Shown one piece after another: positions 43,501 to 48,310 of a stretch of DNA of 48,310 nucleotides. The notes under the pieces are model-generated. The model did not search any database and had not been told where the DNA came from. It was given only the letters and a program-made list of their open reading frames with translations. Position numbers and translations under genes: made by a program. Origin of the DNA: Ruminococcus sp. GTDB lineage: Bacteria; Bacillota; Clostridia; Oscillospirales; Ruminococcaceae. The stretch covers positions 1 through 48,310 of the forward strand of contig JAKSQV010000008.1 in NCBI GenBank assembly GCA_024403935.1, in the 5' to 3' direction. Numbering within the stretch: position 1 is the stretch's first letter; every line of letters begins with the position of its first letter.

Positions 43501-46500
43501 CAGTAACGTCCTTGAGGTTTGCAGGTGTCTCATCAACGGATGTGATGATAAGTGTTGCACCCTCAAGCTCTGCGCCGCTTGCAGCAGCTCTCTTGCTGAT
43601 AGAAGCAGTGATAACGCTGTCGTTGAGAACAACGAGGTTGTTTTCCTTGCCGACTACCTTGCCGTCTTCGCCGACAGTAAACTCTATCTTTGTAGCGGTA
43701 GTATAGCCGAGAGGAGCTGTATTCTCCTCAAGAATGTAATCGCCTGCGGGAAGCTGTGAAAGCTCTGTGGGCTTGTCAGCACTCATGAAGCCGATGATTC
43801 CGTCAGCAGCCTTTGTCATATCAAGGTCTGATGTTGCATCATCGTCACCGCGCTTGGCTGTTACAGATGAGAGGTCGTTTTCGTCCTTGGAAGTAAGTGT
43901 AAGGATAGCGCCCTCAAGTTCTGTTGAATTTGTAATATCCTGTTTGCTGATAGTTACATTGATGGGGGCATCAGTCATTGTAACAACATTGCCCTCAAAT
44001 CCTTCGATCTTTCCGTCCTCGCCTACTGTGAACGTGATGCTTTCGGGATTGATCGTGTATCCTGCGGGAGCAGCATCCTCTGTCAGAGTATACTTGCCTG
44101 CGGGAAGCTTCGAGAGAACCGTGGAGGAATCTCCCGATGTAAAGCTGATCTGACCTGCCGTGCTTGTGTCAAGCTCGGAGGTGATGTCTGTGCTGCCCTG
44201 TGCAGCTGTAACGCCTGAAAGGTCAGCAGATGATTCAGACTTGACTGTGAGTACAGCGCCCTTGAGCTCTGAACCGCCGCCAACTGCCTGCTTGCTTATT
44301 GTAGCTGTGATAGGAGCATCGTTTACTACGATAGAGCTCTTGCCGACGAGATTGCCGTCTTCGCCGATCTCAAACTCAATATCGGTTGACTTTGAATAAC
44401 CGAGAGGAGCAGTGTTTTCCTTGATGACATACTTGCCGGGCTTGCGCCGCTTGCTTATAGTCGCTGAAGTACCGGGAGTGACTGACATCTGACCGAAGCC
44501 CTTTTCGAGCTTGACCTCTGTGCCGCCCTGTGTAGCTGTTGCAGCAGAGAAGTCAGCAGGAGGTCCGAAACCTGATCTTGTGATAGTAAGTGTAGCTCCG
44601 GGAAGCTCCGCTGATGTTGAAACGTCCTTCTTGCTGAACTTTGCGCTTGCCTCAGGAGGAGTTATATCATCATCGGGAAGCTCCTTGAATACGAAGTGCC
44701 ACTCAGAGCCGTTGTTTCCGTAGTAGCCTGCTGTTGTGAGCCAGCCGCGTGATGTTTCATCGGATTCCATTATCGACTCGAGTATCGGGTTGATGAATAT
44801 ACCTACTGCATCGTTGATCTTTGCAGCCTTGACTGTATTGAGGTTGTAAACAAGGCTTCTGCTTGCAGTATCTGCACCTGTGCCCTTATCGTCGTGGGAA
44901 TCGATCTTCTCGCCGTCAATATAGAGGTCAGGATACTTGATCGTGATAGGTTCTTCAAATGTGTATGAAGGATCATCGAAATTGAAGATAACTGTCTGTC
45001 CCTTGTTGAGGAAGATCTCTATCTTTGCAGTATCAGCAAAGTAAGGGAGCAACGGATCAGCGTCGATATAAATATCGGCACCCTCGGGGAAACCTGTTCC
45101 GTCGATGTAAACATAATCGTTGATGATAACAGGCTTGATCGTCGGAGCGTGATTTTTCAGCTTCTCGGATGTTGCCTTCATGCTGTTGATTATAGGCTGG
45201 ATGACCTTGTTCGTGATGTCAGCTGAAGGCTCCTCAACAACAGTCATACCTGTACCGTTTGCCTTAACGCTCTTTGCATCAGGAACGTGAACGGTAGGAG
45301 CAGCTGCTTCGCCCCAGTTGTCTACCTTGAAGGTACCGGGCTGGTTGTCGCCTACCTCATTGATGTCGGCAGGGGGAACAACATGGCCCTTTCCATAAGT
45401 AGCATCGAATATCTTCGGACCGTAGGGGTTCGAAGGATCCTCGAGCTCATACTCGAACTCATAGTAATTTGCTATGTAGATATGTCCTGCAAACGGACCT
45501 GCAAGGTCAGGAGCCATAACGCTCATGCTCTGCTGGTAGTTATTTGCAGCGAAGTTTGTTTCTGCGTGACCGTTCTGATTGTATCTGTCAGCAACGATAC
45601 CGAAGTACAGACCGTTTCCGAGGATCGTCTTGAAATCCTCCTCAGTATCAAAAGCTGCAAGCTTGAGATTGTACTTCTTTGTTATTGTTGCCTCGGACTT
45701 ATCGGGAGAAGTATCCTTCTTCAGCGGCTCGTCATTAATAACGAAGGAAGAAAGGTTAGCACCCATCTCGATAGCAGCACAGCTTGTTCTTACGCCATCG
45801 GAACCGATAGCAGAACCGATGGAAAGATTTCCGGGATCGACATCATGCTTTGCCTTGAGTATCTCAAAGCTGATGCTCTTCTCGGAACCGCTGAAACGAT
45901 CGTCAGCAAGTGCACCGCTGTTTTCGTCAGACCAGTGCTGCTCAGTGAATGACTGAGGAGTAAGCACGAGCTTGTTGGCATTGTCAACAGTTATCGGAGC
46001 GAGGTAGTACATATTGCCGCCGTTATTGCGTTCAACAGTAACGAATGCATAGTAGTTGTCCTCAGGCTTGATAGTTGCGTTCTGATCGAAGTTCAGTTCG
46101 ATGTTGAGAGCCTTGAGCTGGTCTCTGTAAAGGTTGATGGTTGTGGAGTTCTCACCCTCATTTGTAGAAATGATGTATGAGGGGATAACAGTTGATCCCT
46201 TGCTTACGCAGTCATCAAAGGTCTTGAACTCTGTTGCTGCATCAGGTGAGCGGAATATGCTGCAACCTACAACATATTTTGACTTGTCATAGGCGAGCTT
46301 TTCACCGTCAGGATCAGAACCGTTGCTGCCGAAATCTGTAAACTCGCTTACAGCAACAGTCTCCTGATAGTACTTTGTATCTCCGCTTCCGTGATTTGAA
46401 GCATCGGGAGTGATCTTGCTGATCGACCAGCCCTTGAGGTTTTCGCGCTTCTGGGCTGAATCAGCATTCTCTGCGATGTAGCTGAGCAGATAGTAATTGC

Positions 46501-47263
46501 TTTCTGTTCCGCTGATAAAGCTTCTGTTGCCGTCAACGTCATAAACGTTTACGTCTACTGCATAAGTAGAAGCCTTAGCCTTTACAGCAACGGTATCATT
46601 GCCGTAGCTTCCGCCATCAGTAGTTGTTGTACGGACGTTGAGGTCATTTGTCGGGATAAGTGTGTATCCCTCGATAGAATCAGCGACCTGACAGTTCTTA
46701 AGGACCTTTGCATCCTCAAGAGTAAGCTCTGAAGAACTGTCATTTTTCAGGAGGATACCGTCAAGACGTGCGGTCTGAGCCTGCTGGAATCCGAAATGCG
46801 GACAGAGGTCATCTCCGTTCTTTCCGACATTGTCGCCGAATTTGCCGCTTCCCCAGCTCTGACCCCCTTCGATCTCATAAAGCTGGAAGTAGTCGCGGTC
46901 TTCGCCCTCCTTGTAAGTATAGCCCATCGGAGGCGCACCGTTCTGTCCCACTGCATGAACAAGAAGATAATACTTGTCATCGGGAACGTCAACGCTGACA
47001 GGCTCACCGTTCTCATTCTCGAAATCAATACGGGCAAAAAGCTGGTCAGCCGTCTTGTACGCGGTATACTTACCGCCGAACATCATGTTGTTCTCTTCGT
47101 ACTTCAGAGTGCCCTCATGATCGAGTGAGAAAACAGTCTTGGCGCTGTTGATATCAGGTGTTTCGCCCGCCATTGAAGTTGGCATAACGTTCGGAAACAT
47201 CATTGCTGCGGTAAGAGCTGCAGTAATGCCGCTTATAAAACGCTTGCCGAATGATTTTCTCAT
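37532..47263 (-). CDS. Giant wall-anchored protein with about 19 CnaB/SpaA domains
   Basis: A 3243-residue surface protein. Order: signal peptide (about 1-33, cut after TSMA), an N-terminal region of about 830 residues that I cannot assign, about 15 tandem CnaB-type (SpaA, prealbumin-like) domains from about 870, a Pro/Thr linker with 33 straight Thr codons (about 2640), four more CnaB domains, a 20-codon Thr/Ala stretch, sorting motif NPKTG, a hydrophobic helix and a basic-acidic tail (RRKKEDEE). Nearly every domain has a Lys after the first strand (ISKK), a Glu in YTLxExxAPxGY and an Asp in the last strand (for example VTMTDAP), the triad that forms intramolecular isopeptide bonds. A protease-resistant stalk or adhesin covalently linked to the wall by sortase is likely; the ligand is unknown. 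The start ATG at 47263 has GGATGG about 11 nt upstream. Confidence 0.93.
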   Translation of the reverse strand: MRKSFGKRFISGITAALTAAMMFPNVMPTSMAGETPDINSAKTVFSLDHEGTLKYEENNMMFGGKYTAYKTADQLFARIDFENENGEPVSVDVPDDKYYLLVHAVGQNGAPPMGYTYKEGEDRDYFQLYEIEGGQSWGSGKFGDNVGKNGDDLCPHFGFQQAQTARLDGILLKNDSSSELTLEDAKVLKNCQVADSIEGYTLIPTNDLNVRTTTTDGGSYGNDTVAVKAKASTYAVDVNVYDVDGNRSFISGTESNYYLLSYIAENADSAQKRENLKGWSISKITPDASNHGSGDTKYYQETVAVSEFTDFGSNGSDPDGEKLAYDKSKYVVGCSIFRSPDAATEFKTFDDCVSKGSTVIPSYIISTNEGENSTTINLYRDQLKALNIELNFDQNATIKPEDNYYAFVTVERNNGGNMYYLAPITVDNANKLVLTPQSFTEQHWSDENSGALADDRFSGSEKSISFEILKAKHDVDPGNLSIGSAIGSDGVRTSCAAIEMGANLSSFVINDEPLKKDTSPDKSEATITKKYNLKLAAFDTEEDFKTILGNGLYFGIVADRYNQNGHAETNFAANNYQQSMSVMAPDLAGPFAGHIYIANYYEFEYELEDPSNPYGPKIFDATYGKGHVVPPADINEVGDNQPGTFKVDNWGEAAAPTVHVPDAKSVKANGTGMTVVEEPSADITNKVIQPIINSMKATSEKLKNHAPTIKPVIINDYVYIDGTGFPEGADIYIDADPLLPYFADTAKIEIFLNKGQTVIFNFDDPSYTFEEPITIKYPDLYIDGEKIDSHDDKGTGADTASRSLVYNLNTVKAAKINDAVGIFINPILESIMESDETSRGWLTTAGYYGNNGSEWHFVFKELPDDDITPPEASAKFSKKDVSTSAELPGATLTITRSGFGPPADFSAATATQGGTEVKLEKGFGQMSVTPGTSATISKRRKPGKYVIKENTAPLGYSKSTDIEFEIGEDGNLVGKSSIVVNDAPITATISKQAVGGGSELKGAVLTVKSESSADLSGVTAAQGSTDITSELDTSTAGQISFTSGDSSTVLSKLPAGKYTLTEDAAPAGYTINPESITFTVGEDGKIEGFEGNVVTMTDAPINVTISKQDITNSTELEGAILTLTSKDENDLSSVTAKRGDDDATSDLDMTKAADGIIGFMSADKPTELSQLPAGDYILEENTAPLGYTTATKIEFTVGEDGKVVGKENNLVVLNDSVITASISKRAAASGAELEGATLIITSVDETPANLKDVTASQGGKDMTSKLDKTKAEDGIISFTSGAKETVLSMLPAGTYTLTEDKAPLGYEKSSETITFTIGKDGKISGEDLTDGKPVMFDDAVIEISKKSIDDLSEELEGAEMTLTSKDGKIDLSQTGDDKLSDDKKSISWTSGSSAKSIKNLPDGVYTLTEVNAPEGFEKVETEFTFTIKNGLIVDSTAVTSAETKAKIEADGTNKIQVLDAPKAKPVVSITKTDASGSNEIKGAAIELTGKKADGSAIEFADGAAAVPADGQLVSGKGNAIVWISGTSEALITLPEDGTYTIHEVAAPMGYKVTTDITFEVKGGEIVGKSDLVLKDDTITATISKTGLLGDAAKELKGAELTVELKTPLNEGDDLSAVSATRNSKPVTFKEQTAEKIVFVSGDMPTTLTMLPAGTYTLTESTAPLGYLTASEITFVIDKDGKVTVDDKDVAGIVKMNDKPATATISKQEIIGGEAKELAGAKLTVTSNDGTDLSGVTAVKGGADLKVSADKKSVSFTSGTEKTVLSQLPVGEYTLSEDTAPLGYTKAAEIVFTVDSKGAVTVDKKAVESVDMTDSVISAYISKKDASNGGKELAGAKLTVTSKDGTDLSGVTAVQGVKDVVLEISADKTAVTFTSGSQATNLSKLPSGSYTLSEDTAPLGYSKATSISFVITEDGKTQIDGKDAESVDMSDKVITATVSKKDITNGGSEELPGAVITVKSADGNDLSGVTAKQGKNDIKLTVSADKTAVSFTSGEAETVLTKLPAGKYTLIEDTAPLGYTKDTSVDFEIDENGALKGVEKLELSDKAIEVPFSKKAASNGAELKGATLTVKSTDGIDLSGVTAKQGEKDAALKLSTDKTAVSFTSGETETILSKLPAGEYTLTEDKAPAGYEKNDETITFSIDENGKVTGVTEMLDDAVIEISKKAVGGSEELAGSEMVLTLVTPNGTVKDLTQTGDKNLSADKKSISWTSGDASRKITNLPDGEYTLEETAAPEGFEKVESKFTFTVENGIITKSTGATTGGSSITADGTNKIQVLDNPKAKIAVPIRKTALGGTEINGATITLTGVKKDGKTPVAFEEGAIVAGTNGKVVNAVGEKLVWISGTSATIVYPEDGTYTLHEEAAPSGYKVTTDITFKVDDGKIIVNGKEVDKVDLTDDVITASFSKKSAASGAELKDADLTITLVKPLNTGDNLLGVSLTGGGKLISVDENTFKFRSGNTESVLSKLPAGSYTLTEDKAPAGYEKSDETVSFSIDKDGNVTGKTEMFDDSVIEISKKAVGGSDELKGAKMTLTLVKPNGSATDLSQTGDKELSADKKSITWTSGDSSKKITNLPDGEYTLEEVVAPEGYNSVDSVFTFTVENGLISGTPTAVTTGESSITADGTNRIEVLDAPKPVTAPKPVTTTTTTTTTTTTTTTTTTTTTTTTTTTTTTTTTKATTQAPETAPNTTTTKVSTIQIEPVTNTVTMVTNVLISKKDTHGTEVAGAELSLTGKDKDGKAISFSLENIELGADAKLISEKNGTEIKFKSGTAPTNFLKLVDGVYTLHEVAAPDGYEVTTDIVFSINDAIVYCKELDDNDVIVMTDTKKGEVAISKKNALSEELPGATLTLTGKDADGNAVVFDTSDFTPGTGSKLVSKANGTELTWVSGTTASLVKNLPSGSYTLHEVAAPSGYVVTTDVTFTVDDGVVTGDSRVTGNTITLIDDMKETSVNISKKSVFGEELAGATLSITGTDFTGREVIFDLANVDLGTGAELVSTENGKELVFISGTTDTVVNGLYDGTYVLHEEAAPSGYVVTTDITFTISNGVVSGTDVSGGTVGMVDNIIKTDVAISKTNTSGDEISGAELTLTGKDSRGNDVVFDITAVELGTDAELVSSENGTELRWLSGITSTLVKNLPDGTYVLHEVAAPNGYVVTTDIMFTIDNGVVTGDTGVDGTLITMVDDAIVTTTTTTTTTTTTTTTATTTTPKTTNPKTGVAGAGIPLAVIITAAGVAFAVRRKKEDEE
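37622..37636 (-). other. Sortase recognition motif NPKTG
   Basis: These codons encode NPKTG, followed by a hydrophobic segment (AGIPLAVIITAAGVAFAV) and positive residues, the classic tripartite cell-wall sorting signal. It differs from LPXTG at the first residue. Confidence 0.8.
37649..37708 (-). repeat. Poly-Thr codon tract before the sorting signal
   Basis: Twenty ACN codons (one Ala interruption) encode a wall-spanning Thr-rich spacer. The tract is built only of ACA, ACT and ACC. Confidence 0.9.
39242..39340 (-). repeat. Tract of 33 consecutive Thr codons
   Basis: Thirty-three uninterrupted ACA/ACT/ACC codons between the fifteenth and sixteenth CnaB domains. Such triplet arrays can change length without shifting frame. 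Confidence 0.95.
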
Positions 47264-47365
47264 TCTTAATCCCATCCTTTCCACATCATTTTTTTAAAAA
47301 ATACGTCCTTGTCACCTTTTTATGTGCAAACAGGTTGACAAAGCTGACCTATTTTTAACACTTAT

Positions 47366-47394
47366 ATTATAACATAATGTACACAAGAATTCAA
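47366..47394 (-). promoter_or_regulatory. Promoter of the giant adhesin gene
   Basis: TTGAAT (47389-47394), 17-nt spacer, TATAAT (47366-47371). The leader is about 95 nt and contains an imperfect dyad AGGTTGACAAAGCTGACCT near 47332-47350. Confidence 0.8.
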
Positions 47395-47646
47395 GTCTCA
47401 ACTAAAGACTACATTCTATAATTTCAACGGCAAAAACTGTTGATTTTGCACAAAGAGTTCGTATGACCTTATAAATAACAGGATGACGGGATTTTTCGTA
47501 CTTTCGACCACTCCACGCATCTCAGCAAATTTATTTTACAGGCTTAGAAAAGTATTGCAACAATATAATCTCATCATATCGCTCCTATATATTATATCAA
47601 TGGGCTTCAGACGAATATTTTTACCTTTTCTGCTATAAAATATACA
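47395..47646. other. AT-rich intergenic stretch
   Basis: About 250 nt of AT-rich sequence without a convincing gene. On the minus strand a ribosome-site-like AGGAG precedes a 13-codon frame (47536-47577) that is too short to support. Nothing else is clear. Confidence 0.4.
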
Positions 47647-47672
47647 AAAGCGTCGGTTTATCCGACACTTTT
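47642..47672 (-). terminator. Terminator-like hairpin after the AT-rich frame
   Basis: Imperfect inverted repeat AAAAGCGTCGG/CCGACACTTTT around a TTTAT loop. It overlaps the stop codon of the frame 47658-48032, and on the minus strand is followed by TTTTGTATATTTTA. Confidence 0.5.
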
Positions 47673-48032
47673 CAGATTGTGTCCGCACACTGATGAGCAG
47701 TATTTGCACATCTTTATTTTCAGACCGCAATTTTTGACTTTGACAGTCACTGTCAAATTGACCATATATTTCTCTGTTGAATCTGCAAAGCAATATGTAT
47801 ATACAATGATCGGTGCTGATTCGTCACTGTGATATTCAGGAAGTGCCTGTATTTTCGCCCTTTTGTCTTTTTCATTATACAGGAATTGTGATGAAACCAT
47901 TTCACAGGCACTGTACATATCTGAATATACATTTATTGCTCTTTCTCCTTCTGTGCAGACAAGAATTATTACAGGCAGGAATATTTTTCCGAATGAGCAG
48001 ACAAATCCACCATCCGTTTCAGAGGACAACAA
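47658..48032 (-). CDS. Doubtful hypothetical protein or gene remnant
   Basis: An open frame of up to 124 codons between tuf and the adhesin gene. Its stop lies in a terminator-like hairpin, as with several real genes here, and the product has one hydrophobic stretch near the start (FLPVIILVC) and a Cys-rich end (KMCKYCSSVCGHNLK). Against it: the only start at the beginning is TTG directly at the tuf terminator, no ribosome site is visible, and third codon positions are AT-rich unlike neighbours. It may be the decayed 3' end of a gene or spurious. No family recognised. Confidence 0.3.
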   Translation of the reverse strand: MLSSETDGGFVCSFGKIFLPVIILVCTEGERAINVYSDMYSACEMVSSQFLYNEKDKRAKIQALPEYHSDESAPIIVYTYCFADSTEKYMVNLTVTVKVKNCGLKIKMCKYCSSVCGHNLKSVG

Positions 48033-48060
48033 AAAGCCCGTTCCAAACGGAACGGGCTTC
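48031..48060 (-). terminator. Terminator of tuf
   Basis: An 11-bp stem (48034-48044/48049-48059) with loop AAAC, 21 nt past the tuf stop, followed on the minus strand by five U. Confidence 0.95.
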
Positions 48061-48080
48061 TAATATACAGGGGGATTTGA

Positions 48081-48310
48081 TTATTCGTTGATCTTTGTAA
48101 CAACGCCTGAACCAACTGTTCTACCACCCTCACGGATAGCGAAACGGAGTCCCTCTTCGATAGCGATAGGAGTGATGAGCTCAACGTCCATAGCAACGTT
48201 ATCGCCGGGCATGCACATTTCCTTATCAGCAGCAAGAGTTACAACACCTGTAACATCAGTTGTTCTGAAGTAGAACTGAGGTCTGTAGTTGTTGAAGAAA
48301 GGAGTATGAC
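48081..48310 (-). CDS. tuf: Elongation factor Tu, C-terminal part (gene continues beyond window)
   Basis: The last 76 codons of EF-Tu, which delivers aminoacyl-tRNA to the ribosome as a GTP complex. The recognisable domain 3 contains [38 protein letters not shown] and the terminal [19 protein letters not shown]. The start and GTPase domain lie to the right of the window. Codons are strongly biased (GTT, GCT, CTC, AAC), the mark of a highly expressed gene, and resemble those of the GH48 gene. Confidence 0.96.
   Translation of the reverse strand, partial: HTPFFNNYRPQFYFRTTDVTGVVTLAADKEMCMPGDNVAMDVELITPIAIEEGLRFAIREGGRTVGSGVVTKINE

Noticed and set aside
37900-44400. CRISPR-like or satellite repeat array
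   Set aside because: Repeats here are about 330-380 nt, diverged, and in one coding frame, hence protein domain repeats; no short identical repeats with unique spacers occur anywhere in the window.
47536-47577. 13-codon peptide with an AGGAG site on the minus strand
   Set aside because: Too short, the upstream -35 is poor and there is no regulatory logic visible; likely chance in AT-rich DNA.
1-48310. Mobile elements, prophage genes, integrases or tRNA genes
   Set aside because: I looked for transposase and integrase motifs, terminal inverted repeats around genes and tRNA-like cloverleaf sequences and saw none that hold up.

Overview
The window looks like chromosome of a fibre-degrading gut or rumen Firmicute of the genus Ruminococcus, most probably R. 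flavefaciens or a close relative. Four things point there: two secreted glycoside hydrolases (GH48 and GH26) carry C-terminal cellulosomal dockerins with second loops of the GDG-x-TA-x-DALAIQ type; both have Thr-rich linkers; the housekeeping operon has the gene order typical of Clostridia; and a very large wall-anchored protein precedes tuf. Species assignment is inference; no rRNA gene is present. I see no tRNA, CRISPR array, insertion sequence, prophage or integrase.

Layout. (1) 1-170: a minus-strand promoter feeding a leftward transcript with stacked hairpins that runs off the window, probably a structured RNA. (2) 287-1051: membrane-anchored M23 peptidase, SpoIIQ-like. (3) 1084-4034: xylA-xylB, leftward. 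(4) 4155-5387: unknown membrane protein. (5) 5595-6104: VanZ-like protein, rightward. (6) 19942 down to 6121: one long leftward operon, yicC-remA-gmk-rpoZ-priA-def-fmt-Zn peptidase-rsmB-rlmN-prpC-prkC-rsgA-thiN-spoVM, mostly with ATGA-type overlaps. It covers nucleotide supply, primosome, protein N-terminal processing, rRNA modification, Ser/Thr phospho-signalling, ribosome GTPase and thiamine, and ends in a 27-codon spoVM that appears to start at CTG. (7) 24892 down to 20146: a four-gene Gld-like ABC exporter operon. (8) 25414-28011: GH48 cellulase with dockerin behind a perfect consensus promoter overlapped by a palindrome. (9) 28192-29664: DUF1846 protein. (10) 29716-32650: CoA-synthesis divergon, coaBC with an acetyltransferase leftward and coaX with a MIF-like protein rightward. 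(11) 35006 down to 32700: GH26 mannanase with CBM-like domains and dockerin. (12) 37347 down to 35228: membrane protein-nth-yjbQ-sir2 operon. (13) 47263 down to 37532: a 3243-residue surface protein with about 19 CnaB/SpaA domains and an NPKTG sorting signal. (14) 48081-48310: the 3' end of tuf.

How it fits together. The dockerin enzymes would assemble on a surface scaffold to break down cellulose and mannan, xylAB would channel xylose into the pentose phosphate pathway, and the giant repeat protein is a plausible wall-anchored stalk or adhesin. spoVM plus the SpoIIQ-like peptidase suggest a retained sporulation programme. The most unusual items are the CTG-started spoVM, the 19-domain adhesin with apparent Lys-Glu-Asp isopeptide triads and a duplicated three-domain cassette, the hairpin RNA at the left edge, and promoter-overlapping repeats in front of both cellulosomal enzymes.
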